DNA of 47,570 nucleotides, from the NCBI GenBank assembly GCA_016463105.1, contig JAEMRY010000001.1, forward strand, positions 1 to 47,570, in the 5' to 3' direction. Below, piece by piece: positions 33,372 through 42,095 of this stretch. The stretch's first letter is position 1; every line of letters begins with the position of its first letter. The notes under the pieces were generated by a model, which was not told where the DNA came from, ran no database searches, and worked only from the letters and a program-made list of their open reading frames with translations. The position numbers were made by a program, and so were the translations under genes. Origin of the DNA: Ilumatobacteraceae bacterium. Lineage in GTDB: Bacteria > Actinomycetota > Acidimicrobiia > Acidimicrobiales > Ilumatobacteraceae.

Positions 33372-34508
33372 CTAACGCCGCTTTTTACGTGGTCGTGGTG
33401 GATGCGTAAGAACTGTTGTTGCACGTTGCGTCGTTTGTGCAATTAGTTCTTCATCTGTAACCGACGACGCATTAAGTTTCGAAGAATTAGTAACAAGAAC
33501 TCGGGATACATTGCCGTGACCCATTAATTTTGACATCGCTACACCAACGGCGATTTGGCCTTTAAACGGCTGATACTTCGGTTCATTTTGCTTAAACAGA
33601 TCTAATAGCGGCACGGCGACGAAGATTGACGAATAAGTGCCTGCAAGCATGCCAACGAGCAATGCAACCGCGAAATCTTCAAGGCTTTTTGCACCCAAGA
33701 TGAACGAACCAACGACCAAAAGTGAAACGACTGGCAAGGCTGAAGCCAAAGTGGTGTTAAGTGAACGCGCCAATACTTCGTTAGTCGAGACGTTAGCGAT
33801 ATTGGCAAACGACTGTCGAGTTGTGGCGAATTTCTTTGAGTTTTCTTGCACGCGATCAAAAACCACCACAGTGTCATAAAGTGAGAAACCAAGAATCGTC
33901 AAAAATGCAACAACAGTTGCGGGTGTCACTTCAAATCCGAATAACGAATAGACGCCAACGCTGATAATCACGTCATGAGCCATCGCAATAATTGCCGCGG
34001 CTGCCATCTTCCATTCGAGACGCCATGAAATATACAGCGAAACAACGACGAAGAATATCAACAACGCCCGTAAAGCTTTTTCAGTGATGCTGCGTCCCCA
34101 TGAAGAGCTGACTGACGCAACGCTGACTTCTTCGACTTCGACCTTGGCTAGTTCTGCAAATGACTTCTGCACGCTGAGGCGCACCTCTTGTGTTTGGTCT
34201 CCAACTTGCACACGCATTACTTGTAACTCTGTGCCAGTAAGAAATTGAATCTTGGCATTTAACGACTCGACATTGTTGTCGTCTAAAACTTTGCGTGCGT
34301 CTTGCTCGGTTAATCCATTAGCAGGCACTTCCCATGCCACGCCACCACGAAAATCAATGCCGAGTTCAAGACTTTGAATCAATAACGATCCAGCCCCAAG
34401 CACGATGATGATGATCGATATTGCAAAACCAATCATGCGCCGGCCAATAAAGTCAAATGTCGTTTCGCCACGATAGAGGCGACCGAGTCCAGCAATTAAA
34501 GTTTTCAT
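33372..34508 (-). CDS. secF: Protein translocase subunit SecF
   Basis: Membrane partner of SecD that uses the proton gradient to complete protein export. Six membrane helices are readable: one N-terminal (ISIIIIVLGAGSLLI) followed by the extracellular loop starting LGIDFRGGVAWEV, then five more. The conserved cytoplasmic-edge motif LGFSLYDTVVVFDRVQEN is present. 378 residues includes a basic C-terminal tail ending RPRKKRR. The start lies within an ATGA overlap with secD. Confidence 0.96.
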   Translation of the reverse strand: MKTLIAGLGRLYRGETTFDFIGRRMIGFAISIIIIVLGAGSLLIQSLELGIDFRGGVAWEVPANGLTEQDARKVLDDNNVESLNAKIQFLTGTELQVMRVQVGDQTQEVRLSVQKSFAELAKVEVEEVSVASVSSSWGRSITEKALRALLIFFVVVSLYISWRLEWKMAAAAIIAMAHDVIISVGVYSLFGFEVTPATVVAFLTILGFSLYDTVVVFDRVQENSKKFATTRQSFANIANVSTNEVLARSLNTTLASALPVVSLLVVGSFILGAKSLEDFAVALLVGMLAGTYSSIFVAVPLLDLFKQNEPKYQPFKGQIAVGVAMSKLMGHGNVSRVLVTNSSKLNASSVTDEELIAQTTQRATTVLTHPPRPRKKRR

Positions 34509-36073
34509 TGCAACACCTCTGGGTTTATAGTTTTAATGCCGAGAATTTTTCTTCCTTGAACCCGCTTGGATCGAGCAAACAACAAAACTGCACTGCGCGT
34601 AAAGAAATAAGTAATCACTAAATCTGTGAGTGCTGAGATACCCAAGAAGAAGGCGAAACCGCGCACTGAACCGACTGTAAGAAACCACAGCACGGCTGCA
34701 CACAAAAATGAAACCGTGTCTGCGGCCACAATTGTTCGCCAAGCAGATTCGAAACTACGAACAGCAGAATTTTTCAAAGTCTTACCAACTCGAATTTCAT
34801 CTTTAATGCGCTCGAAGAAAACGATGTATGAGTCAACAGCAATACCGATTGAAACGATGATGCCAGCAATACCTGAAAGAGAAAGTGCTAAACCATTTGT
34901 ACGCGACAAAAACGAAATCACACTCCATAGCAGTGCAATTGAGATTGTCATTCCGGCAAATATGAATAGCGCCATCAATCGATAATAAGCAATCAATAAA
35001 AACAACACCAACAGAATGCCAATAATTCCAGAAATAATCGCTGCCCGAAGTGAGTCAGAGCCAAGTGTCGCTGAAACTGTTTGCGCCTGCGAAACACCAA
35101 AACGAACTGGCACGGCGCCGAACTCAAGAATCTTGGCTAAATCGCGAGCTTCTTCAGCCGTGAAAGCACCGCTAATTTGCACCGTTCCGCCAGTGAACTC
35201 TGGTTCTCTAACGCTTGGCGCCGAGATAACGGTTCCGTCAAGCACCATTGCAAGTTGACCTGTCGGACACTGCTCAGTTTTGTTGAAACATGCAGCAGCG
35301 AGTTTGTTCCATAACACGTCGCCATCGGCACCACTTCGCAAACCAACCACAACTGTCCACTCGCCCGTTTGAACATCGGCTCGGGCATCATTTTTGAAAA
35401 CTTTTCCAGATGCACCGGCTGGCCCGACTACATAGGCAATTCCATTTTTGTCAAGCAGAACAACAGTTTGAGTTGGATCATTTGGGTCATCACCAATTTC
35501 AATTTTCGGTGTTACGGCTGGCGTCGCAACAACTGATGGTGTGGCAGAAGCAGTAACCGGAACCGAACTAGACACGTCAGTACTCGGCACCGTTGTGTCT
35601 GGCACAGTTGTCGCCGTATTGATGAATCGCGAACTACCTGGCCCACCAGCAACAGGCACAGTATCGGTCACCGAGTTATCAGTCGTGCTTCCTGCAATTG
35701 TCGTACTCGGATTTGGATCGAGCATTCCAGTTTCTAGAACCGGACGCAACAGCAATTCACCAGTTCGACCGATTATGTCTAGAGCTTGCTGTTGATCTTT
35801 TACACCAGGCAAGTTGACAACAATTGTGCCGCCTTGCAAGATGATTTCAGGCTCGGCAACACCGATTGAGTCAACGCGTTGTCGAATAATTTCGACCGCA
35901 ACATCTAACCCTGCTGCGTCGTATTGGCCTTCTGGCTGCAAAGTAACTGACGCACCACCTTGTAGGTCAAGCCCAAGCGCTGGTTTGTTTCCGGCAACAA
36001 GATTGGCGGTCAACGAACTCGCAACAATAATAAGCAACAAAACTAACGTGACGATGTGACGGCGCTTATTCAT
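34505..36073 (-). CDS. secD: Protein translocase subunit SecD
   Basis: Six-helix translocase subunit with a large extracellular P1 domain. The first helix is at about 8-28, followed by LGLDLQGGASVTLQP. The C-terminal membrane block starts with LRAAIISGIIGILLV and carries GIAVDSYIVFFERIKDE. 522 residues. Between about 118 and 190 a Thr/Ser/Pro/Val-rich low-complexity linker splits P1. No strong Shine-Dalgarno sequence precedes ATG 36073. The order yajC-secD-secF is standard. Confidence 0.96.
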   Translation of the reverse strand: MNKRRHIVTLVLLLIIVASSLTANLVAGNKPALGLDLQGGASVTLQPEGQYDAAGLDVAVEIIRQRVDSIGVAEPEIILQGGTIVVNLPGVKDQQQALDIIGRTGELLLRPVLETGMLDPNPSTTIAGSTTDNSVTDTVPVAGGPGSSRFINTATTVPDTTVPSTDVSSSVPVTASATPSVVATPAVTPKIEIGDDPNDPTQTVVLLDKNGIAYVVGPAGASGKVFKNDARADVQTGEWTVVVGLRSGADGDVLWNKLAAACFNKTEQCPTGQLAMVLDGTVISAPSVREPEFTGGTVQISGAFTAEEARDLAKILEFGAVPVRFGVSQAQTVSATLGSDSLRAAIISGIIGILLVLFLLIAYYRLMALFIFAGMTISIALLWSVISFLSRTNGLALSLSGIAGIIVSIGIAVDSYIVFFERIKDEIRVGKTLKNSAVRSFESAWRTIVAADTVSFLCAAVLWFLTVGSVRGFAFFLGISALTDLVITYFFTRSAVLLFARSKRVQGRKILGIKTINPEVLQ

Positions 36074-36115
36074 TTGTAAAGTTCATCTTTTCAATCACTA
36101 AGAATTTGTTTGAGA

Positions 36116-36490
36116 TTACTTTTCTGGCTTTTTATCGGCTGGCTTGTCTTCAGCAGTGACAGAAATCTTGCGAGTAATTGATCCTTTGGAGACACGGACC
36201 TCAACTTTTTCGGCGATTTCAATCCATAGATAATCGTCCTCAACCGCAGAGACCCAACCGTAGATACCTGAATTCATTACAATCTCATCGCCTTCAGCGA
36301 TACTTGATTGCAATGAAGCCGTCGCTTTTTGACGCTTTCGTTGCGGGCGCAACAACAGAAAGTACATCGCAGCGAAAATCAATACCAAGGGCAAAAAACT
36401 GAGCAACGGATTGCTTTTTGTAGTCGTGTCTGTTGCTGCCAGCAAAGACGAAAGATTGATATTTACGAGAGGAGCATGAGTTATAGACAT
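36116..36490 (-). CDS. yajC: Sec translocon accessory subunit YajC
   Basis: Small SecDF-associated protein. One membrane helix (about 29-47, LLSFLPLVLIFAAMYFLLL) is followed by RPQRKRQK, the family hallmark, and a soluble domain (GDEIVMNSGIYGWV). The Lys/Glu-rich tail is disordered. 124 residues is normal; the N-terminal 25 residues before the helix are longer than in E. coli. It lies between tgt (19-base gap) and secD. Confidence 0.93.
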   Translation of the reverse strand: MSITHAPLVNINLSSLLAATDTTTKSNPLLSFLPLVLIFAAMYFLLLRPQRKRQKATASLQSSIAEGDEIVMNSGIYGWVSAVEDDYLWIEIAEKVEVRVSKGSITRKISVTAEDKPADKKPEK

Positions 36491-36509
36491 AGCGAACGAG
36501 TCTAGTGGC

Positions 36510-37628
36510 TTACGACTTGTCGTTAGCGGGGTCAGCCCAAGTTGCCAATAACGACCGTCGCAATTGATTGAACTTGCCCAGCGAAATAGCCTCTCGCATT
36601 TTGGACATCAAATCAAGGGTAAACGCGACATTATGTATTGATACAAGTCGGGCAGCAGTTGGCTCGTTGACTTGAAATAAATGACGAATATATCCACGCG
36701 AGTGTCGAGCGCAAACCGAACACGAACATGCAGAATCAATCGGGTCTTGACTAGTCGTGAACTCTGCGCGCGTAATATTCAATTTTCCTGTTGAAGTTAG
36801 TGCTGTTCCGTGACGACCGATTCGCGTTTGCATTACACAATCGAATTGATCGACACCCAGATTGACCGCTTCAACTAACGAAGCGGGGTCACCCACTCCC
36901 ATCAAATATCGCGGCCGATCTTTCGGCAAATGCTCAATAGCGGCGGCGAGTGCAACGAGCATTTCTTCGCGAGTTTCACCAACAGACAAGCCGCCAATTC
37001 CATAGCCATCGAAATTTAAATCGGCGGTTATCTTCGCACTCTCGCCTCGCAAAACTTCGTCTACTCCCCCTTGCACAATTCCAAACAGGCTCTGATCAGT
37101 TCGAGTGTGACTATTACGAGCTCGCAACGCCCATGCCGAAGTTCGCTTTAGTGCGAGCCGAATAACATCATCAGTTGAAGGCAATGGTGCACAAACATCT
37201 AACACCATTTGAATATCGGCACCGAGCAACTCTTGTGTCTTGACTGCAGATTCTGGGGTAAACCTGTGCATCGACCCGTCGTAAGTTGATCGAAACGAAA
37301 CGCCATCATCATCAACATCTGGGTTGAGAGAAAACACTTGAAAACCACCTGAGTCTGTAAGCGTTAGACCTTTCCATCCTGCAAATGCGCCAAGCCCACC
37401 AAGATCAGCAACAACTTGCGCGCCCGGTCGCAACATCAAGTGATAGGTGTTGCCTAAAACAATTCGTGCACCCAATTCTTCATAATCTTGTGCGCTGAGG
37501 TGTCTGATCGCACCACGAGTACCCACCGGCATAAAGCATGGTGTTTGATAGTCGCCACGATGAGTTGTTGCGACACCTGCTCGTGCAGCACCTTCACGAG
37601 AAGTTTCTTTAAAATTGACAGCAAACAT
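36510..37628 (-). CDS. tgt: Queuine/preQ1 tRNA-guanine transglycosylase
   Basis: Exchanges guanine-34 for preQ1 in GUN-anticodon tRNAs. Catalytic D92 is in TDSGGFQVFS, and the nucleophile D263 is in GVDQFDCVMQTR. Zinc ligands C301, C303 and C306 are in CSCSVC. GNTYHLMLRPG near 59-69 is also conserved. The usual VMPTR reads VMQTR. 372 residues is normal. It is paired with queA, so the organism makes at least epoxyqueuosine, provided it makes or imports preQ1. Confidence 0.95.
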   Translation of the reverse strand: MFAVNFKETSREGAARAGVATTHRGDYQTPCFMPVGTRGAIRHLSAQDYEELGARIVLGNTYHLMLRPGAQVVADLGGLGAFAGWKGLTLTDSGGFQVFSLNPDVDDDGVSFRSTYDGSMHRFTPESAVKTQELLGADIQMVLDVCAPLPSTDDVIRLALKRTSAWALRARNSHTRTDQSLFGIVQGGVDEVLRGESAKITADLNFDGYGIGGLSVGETREEMLVALAAAIEHLPKDRPRYLMGVGDPASLVEAVNLGVDQFDCVMQTRIGRHGTALTSTGKLNITRAEFTTSQDPIDSACSCSVCARHSRGYIRHLFQVNEPTAARLVSIHNVAFTLDLMSKMREAISLGKFNQLRRSLLATWADPANDKS

Positions 37629-37672
37629 TGCAGATCACGGTATCTAACTAATGTGCACGAACAGTGACGGCC

Positions 37673-38689
37673 CTAAAGCGTGCGATCAAGCAACATTGCG
37701 TCACCAAAAGACAACATGCGATAGCGCTCATCAATTGCAGTTGCATAGAGATCCTTCCACCTTGAACCTATGAATGCGTCAACAAGCATCAACAGCGTGG
37801 TTCGTGGCATGTGAAAATTGGTCAACAATAGGTCTACGACTTTGAAGTCGTAGCCACGCGAAATAAACATATTCGTGCGACCAACAAGCACACCAGTAGT
37901 TGCGGCCGATTCAAGCGCACGCGTTGCAGTTGTTCCAACAGCGATCACTCGGTTAGCCAAGCGACATTGCTCAAGCGTTTCTACACTCACGCAATATGAC
38001 TCTGTATGCATTGGATGATCGAGTGGGTCACTATGTGTAACAGGCGCAAAAGTGTCAAGTCCGACAGTCAAATCAACTGTCAAAATTTTGACGCCCTTGT
38101 TTCGCAACGCCTCAAGCAAAGACTCAGTGAAATGCAAACCAGCTGTTGGCGCCGCCGCCGAAGCGGGATGATTGGCATAAACCGTTTGATACCGCTCAGC
38201 CTGCGCAAGTTTGGTGGTTATATATGGAGGCAATGGCATCTCTCCATATTTTGCAAGCAGATCATTCGAAGAAGTTTTCTCGTCTACTAGAAGAGTTACA
38301 AAAAAAGTGTCGCCCGCCGCTGTGCGCTCGCCGATCTGCACGAGTGCTGTGCCATCATTTGCAAACAAAATTTCATCGCGTTTCAAACGCTTGGCTGGCC
38401 GGATCAGTGCTTCCCATGTCGTGCTCGTCGAATCACGTTGCTCGAGCAATAAAACTTCGGCAGAACCGCCCGATTGACGCTTGAGCCCAAGACGTGCCGG
38501 TATCACCTTCGTGTCGTTAACTACCAACACATCGCCAGCTTGACAATAATCAACAAACTCAAACATTTTTTTATGATCTGAGAAACCAGCACCTTTATCA
38601 ATCAATAATCTTGCCGAATCGCGCGGCTCGATCGGAGTCTGAGCAATCAGCTCGTGCGGTAATAGATAATCAAAATCTTCAAGTCGCAC
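37673..38689 (-). CDS. queA: S-adenosylmethionine:tRNA ribosyltransferase-isomerase
   Basis: Adds the epoxycyclopentanediol to preQ1-34 of tRNA, using SAM as ribosyl donor. The N-terminus MRLEDFDYLLPHELIAQ is diagnostic, as are VVNDTKVIPARL, PTAGLHFT and NFHMPRTTLLMLV. 338 residues is normal. The start is GTG 38689, 12 bases after ruvB. It is the step before queuosine formation; queG or queH is not in the window. Confidence 0.95.
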   Translation of the reverse strand: MRLEDFDYLLPHELIAQTPIEPRDSARLLIDKGAGFSDHKKMFEFVDYCQAGDVLVVNDTKVIPARLGLKRQSGGSAEVLLLEQRDSTSTTWEALIRPAKRLKRDEILFANDGTALVQIGERTAAGDTFFVTLLVDEKTSSNDLLAKYGEMPLPPYITTKLAQAERYQTVYANHPASAAAPTAGLHFTESLLEALRNKGVKILTVDLTVGLDTFAPVTHSDPLDHPMHTESYCVSVETLEQCRLANRVIAVGTTATRALESAATTGVLVGRTNMFISRGYDFKVVDLLLTNFHMPRTTLLMLVDAFIGSRWKDLYATAIDERYRMLSFGDAMLLDRTL

Positions 38690-38701
38690 GATATGAAATT
38701 T

Positions 38702-39721
38702 TTAGAATAACTCTGGCGCATTAGCGGGCGGTGTTTCGCCGATGTGTCGCCAAGCAGATGGCATCGCCACACGGCCACGAGGCGTGCGTGCAAGCAACCC
38801 CTGCTGAATTAAAAACGGTTCATAAACATCTTCGATAGTTTCGGTCTGTTCGCTAACAGATATTGCCAAAGTCGACAGACCAACTGGCCCACCACCAAAC
38901 TGACGACAAAGCGCTGCCAAAATTGCACGATCAACTTTGTCTAAGCCCAGATCGTCTACTCCGAAAACTTCGAGTGCCTGACGAGCACTTACTTCAGTCA
39001 CTTGCCCATCGCCACGAACTTCGGCGTGATCGCGAACTCGGCGTAGTAATCGATTTGCAATTCTTGGGGTGCCACGTGATCGCCGTGCAATTTCGTGAGC
39101 ACCGCCAGTATCGATAGGCACTTTCAGAATTCGCGCTGTGCGCTGCACGATTAATTCGAGTTCATCTACTTCATAAAAATCGAGTCGCGCGACGAGACCA
39201 AAGCGATCTCTTAACGGGCCAGTGATCATGCCCGTGCGAGTCGTTGCCCCGATCAATGTGAACCGCGGCAAAGTCAAACGAATAGATGACGCCGAAGCAC
39301 CTTTGCCGACAACAATGTCGATTTGAAAATCTTCCATCGCTGGATAAAGAATTTCTTCGACTTGCCTTGATAATCGATGAATCTCATCAATAAACAAAAC
39401 ATCGTTTACATCGAGTTTCGTGAGTATCGCCGCCAAATCACCTGCTCGCTCAAGTGCCGGACCAGAAGTTATGTGAATCTTTGCCGCCATTTCGCTTGCC
39501 ACAATTCCGGCCATCGTTGTCTTACCAAGACCCGGCGGCCCGGCTAGCAAAATGTGATCAGCCGACTGCTCGCGTTTGCGCGCCGCTTCGAGCACAATAC
39601 CGAGATGTTCTTTTAGTTCGCGCTGGCCAACAAAATCACTTAACGATTTGGGACGCAGACCAATATCGTCGTGATCGGCTGGATCGGTTGTTAAATCAGG
39701 ATCAGTAAATTCTTCACGCAC
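38702..39721 (-). CDS. ruvB: Holliday junction branch migration ATPase RuvB
   Basis: Hexameric AAA+ motor of the RuvABC resolvasome. Walker A GPPGLGKTT is at 61-69, Walker B is LFIDEIHRL, and GATTRTGMITGPLRDRFG holds sensor 1 and the Arg finger. The C-terminal winged-helix domain ends near TPRGRVAMPSAW. 339 residues is normal. The GTG start overlaps the ruvA stop by 8 bases. Confidence 0.97.
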   Translation of the reverse strand: MREEFTDPDLTTDPADHDDIGLRPKSLSDFVGQRELKEHLGIVLEAARKREQSADHILLAGPPGLGKTTMAGIVASEMAAKIHITSGPALERAGDLAAILTKLDVNDVLFIDEIHRLSRQVEEILYPAMEDFQIDIVVGKGASASSIRLTLPRFTLIGATTRTGMITGPLRDRFGLVARLDFYEVDELELIVQRTARILKVPIDTGGAHEIARRSRGTPRIANRLLRRVRDHAEVRGDGQVTEVSARQALEVFGVDDLGLDKVDRAILAALCRQFGGGPVGLSTLAISVSEQTETIEDVYEPFLIQQGLLARTPRGRVAMPSAWRHIGETPPANAPELF

Positions 39722-40301
39722 GACGCGCCCCTAACATGTTCAGGGCTTCACGCAACATCATTTCAGAATCGTTGCTGACAGACATCTCACGAAGCACATC
39801 GCGAATTTCTTCGGTCGAATAACCCAACCCAGAAAGTGCGTCACGCACATCACCAACACTTGATGGTCCACTCAAAGTGTTGCTTGCTTCTAAAATATTT
39901 AAGTGCAGTCGACTCTTTAATTCGATAAGTAAACGCTCAGCAGTTTTTTTGCCGACCCCAGAGACAAGAGTCAGCGCAGGAATGTCTGAACCAGCGACAA
40001 TGTCAACCAACGCACGCGGAGAGTGAGTCGCCAAAATCATCATTGCCATCGTTGGACCGACACCGTGAGTCGCGATTAAAATTTCAAAACAACGTCGCTC
40101 ATCACGGTCAAGAAAACCATAAAGAGTCTGGGCATCTTCACGCACATGGTGATGAATATAAATAAAAGCAGTAGTAGTTGGCTCGAGTTCACCAAGAGTT
40201 CGTGGTGTTACGTGCACGAGGTAACCAATGCCGTTGGTCTCAACAAGGACTGTCGAATTACTTGTGCGCTCGAGCACTGTTCCGCGCAATGATCCGATCA
40301 T
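39714..40301 (-). CDS. ruvA: Holliday junction-binding protein RuvA
   Basis: Tetramer that holds the four-way junction and recruits RuvB. An N-terminal OB fold (MIGSLRGTVLER) is followed by the helix-hairpin-helix pair (EILIATHGVGPTMAM and LTLVSGVGKKTAERLL) and a C-terminal RuvB-binding domain. The frame extends to 40361, but ATG 40301 gives the family N-terminus, 195 residues and an ATGA overlap with ruvC. Confidence 0.96.
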   Translation of the reverse strand: MIGSLRGTVLERTSNSTVLVETNGIGYLVHVTPRTLGELEPTTTAFIYIHHHVREDAQTLYGFLDRDERRCFEILIATHGVGPTMAMMILATHSPRALVDIVAGSDIPALTLVSGVGKKTAERLLIELKSRLHLNILEASNTLSGPSSVGDVRDALSGLGYSTEEIRDVLREMSVSNDSEMMLREALNMLGARRA

Positions 40302-40861
40302 GCTGACCGCACTTTGGCTTCGCGTATTCTTTGCGCAAGTGGACTCGACGCAATGTGGCACAAAGCAATCGCTGCAGCATCGGCCGCATCGGCAGGCTTA
40401 GGAATTGTGTTAAGACCAAGTCGCTGCTTGACCATTTTCTGTACCTGCAATTTGTCTGCCGCACCCCATCCAGTGATTGCAAGTTTCACTTGATTCGGTG
40501 TGTACTGCTCAACTTGTAAACCGCGTCGAGCCGCGGCACTCAATACGAGCCCACTAACTTGTCCGACACTCATAGCAGTACGAACATTAGATTGAAAAAA
40601 AATGTGTTCGACGGCCACAACCGATGGGCTGTACTGATCCAGCAAATTATCAATTTCGATACTTATTTCTGCCAATCGCTGTGGCAATTCATGATCTGGG
40701 CTCGTGCGCAAAACACCGAGCGCAAGCATCGATATCTGTGTTGCACCTTGAACTTCTAAAACGGCGTATCCGCATCGCGTCAGACCAGGATCAATGCCCA
40801 GAACGACAGAACCCTTTATCCCATCAGCCTTATCGGCGCTCTTTGATGACGAGGCGAACAT
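40298..40861 (-). CDS. ruvC: Holliday junction resolvase RuvC
   Basis: RNase H-fold endonuclease that cuts Holliday junctions. Catalytic acidic residues are D24 in LGIDPGLTRCG, the Glu in VAVEHIFFQSN, and the Asp residues of DAADAAAIALCH. 187 residues including a 17-residue N-terminal extension. ATG 40861 lies inside an SOS box and seven bases after a -10-like hexamer, so the mRNA would be leaderless and LexA-repressed. ruvC-ruvA-ruvB are coupled. Confidence 0.96.
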   Translation of the reverse strand: MFASSSKSADKADGIKGSVVLGIDPGLTRCGYAVLEVQGATQISMLALGVLRTSPDHELPQRLAEISIEIDNLLDQYSPSVVAVEHIFFQSNVRTAMSVGQVSGLVLSAAARRGLQVEQYTPNQVKLAITGWGAADKLQVQKMVKQRLGLNTIPKPADAADAAAIALCHIASSPLAQRIREAKVRSA

Positions 40862-40868
40862 ATGTTCT
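40855..40868. promoter_or_regulatory. LexA (SOS) box overlapping the ruvC start codon
   Basis: CGAACATATGTTCT contains the perfect 12-base palindrome GAAC-ATAT-GTTC. It matches 13 of 14 positions of the Gram-positive LexA consensus CGAACRNRYGTTYC. The ruvC ATG (40861-40859) lies in its centre. ruvC of mycobacteria is a known LexA target, which supports function here. Confidence 0.8.
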
Positions 40869-40874
40869 ATCCTA
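40869..40874 (-). promoter_or_regulatory. Possible -10 element of ruvCAB
   Basis: TAGGAT on the minus strand (two mismatches from consensus) ends seven bases before the ruvC ATG. It overlaps the bcp stop codon TAG. The predicted start of transcription falls at or next to the ATG, inside the SOS box, where LexA would block the polymerase. No clear -35 hexamer is seen. Confidence 0.4.
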
Positions 40875-41351
40875 GTCGTTGCCTGCTTGGGCGTTTGCGA
40901 TTGCTTCAGTCAGTTCGCCAACCCTTCTGAAGGTAACCCCGGTTACGGCCCGATGCACATACTTCACAATGCCTTTGGCATCAATTACGAAAATGCTGCG
41001 TCTAGATAAGCCAAATAAGCCAAGGACTCCATAATCGGCTGAAACTTGCTTATCCGTATCGGCAAGTAACGGAAACTTGAAACCATGCTTTTTCGAAAAC
41101 GCTTCATGACTGGCTACGTCTTGTGATGAGATTGCCACTACCTGTGCATCTAGATTTGCAAACTGTTCAAGTTCATTGTTATATGAGCAAAGTTGTTTTG
41201 TGCACACTGGCGTGTTGTCACCAGGGTAAAAAACTAGAACCACAGTCTTGCCAAGATATTGCGAGAGAGAATAACTTGCGCCACCTGTGCCCATTAATTT
41301 AAATTCTGGTGCTCGGCTACCAACTTCTATCGAAGATTTAGTCACTGTCAT
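40872..41351 (-). CDS. bcp: Thioredoxin-dependent peroxiredoxin, Bcp/PrxQ type
   Basis: Reduces hydrogen peroxide and organic hydroperoxides with thioredoxin. Peroxidatic C50 is in FYPGDNTPVCT, and the likely resolving C55 is five residues on, the alpha2-helix type of atypical 2-Cys PrxQ. VAISSQDVASHEAFSKKHGFKFPLLAD follows the fold. 159 residues is normal, with no signal peptide. It overlaps yebC by 4 bases (ATGA) and precedes ruvC by 10 bases, an unusual site for this gene. Confidence 0.93.
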   Translation of the reverse strand: MTVTKSSIEVGSRAPEFKLMGTGGASYSLSQYLGKTVVLVFYPGDNTPVCTKQLCSYNNELEQFANLDAQVVAISSQDVASHEAFSKKHGFKFPLLADTDKQVSADYGVLGLFGLSRRSIFVIDAKGIVKYVHRAVTGVTFRRVGELTEAIANAQAGND

Positions 41352-42094
41352 CCAACTTCTTGCATTAATTTTTCTGAAATATCAAAATTTGCGTACACGT
41401 CTTGAACATCATCATTGTCGTCAAGTTCATGCATGATTTTAAGAATTGCCTTGGCTTCGTCGGGGTTCGTCACTTCGACCGTATTCGACGAAAGCATCGT
41501 CGTCGTAGCCGAATTAACTGTAATTTTCGCAGCCTCGAGCGTCGTCTTCAAATCCCAAACTTGACTTGGATCACAAGTTACATGCCACATGTCTTCATCA
41601 GCAGTGATGTCTTCTAGCCCGTGATCAATGCCCACCAACATCAAGTCATCTTCGCTCACAGATTTTGCAACCAAGATCACACCTTTGCGCGCAAACTGCC
41701 AACCGACTGCTCCTGGCGCAGCCATTGCTCCACCTTGTTTAGAAAAAATAATTCGGACATCGGCCGCTGTTCGATTGCGATTGTCAGTGAGAATATCGAT
41801 CAGCATCGCAACACCGCCCGGGGCGTACGCCTCATAAGTTACTGATTCATAAACTTTGCCGTCGGTTTCTCCCATGCCTCGCTTAATTGCACGATCAATC
41901 GCATCGTTTGTCATTTGTGCTGCTTTTGCTTTTGACACCACTGTGCGCAGTGCGGCATTTATCGAAACATCTCCCCCGCCATCGCGCGCGGCAACTTCTA
42001 GCAATCGAGACAATTTGGCGAATGTTTTGCCGCGTACTTTATCAATCGCGGCTTTTTTGTGTTTAATCGTTGCCCATTTTGAGTGACCAGACAA
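41348..42094 (-). CDS. yebC: YebC/PmpR/TACO1-family protein
   Basis: Widespread DNA- or ribosome-associated protein. Members have been reported as transcription regulators and as translation factors for proline-rich stretches. The N-terminus SGHSKWATIKHKKAAIDKVRG is the family hallmark (first 20 residues), with GVAMLIDILTDNRNRT in the middle. It confirms an unusual TTG start at 42094, with AAAGGGG six bases upstream. 248 residues is normal. It follows pdxT by one base, as in the pdxS-pdxT-yebC-ruvC order of mycobacteria. Confidence 0.95.
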   Translation of the reverse strand: MSGHSKWATIKHKKAAIDKVRGKTFAKLSRLLEVAARDGGGDVSINAALRTVVSKAKAAQMTNDAIDRAIKRGMGETDGKVYESVTYEAYAPGGVAMLIDILTDNRNRTAADVRIIFSKQGGAMAAPGAVGWQFARKGVILVAKSVSEDDLMLVGIDHGLEDITADEDMWHVTCDPSQVWDLKTTLEAAKITVNSATTTMLSSNTVEVTNPDEAKAILKIMHELDDNDDVQDVYANFDISEKLMQEVG

Positions 42095-42095
42095 T

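Noticed and set aside
40302..40361. Upstream extension of ruvA
   Set aside because: ATG 40301 gives MIGSLRG, the normal RuvA start, in an ATGA overlap with ruvC.
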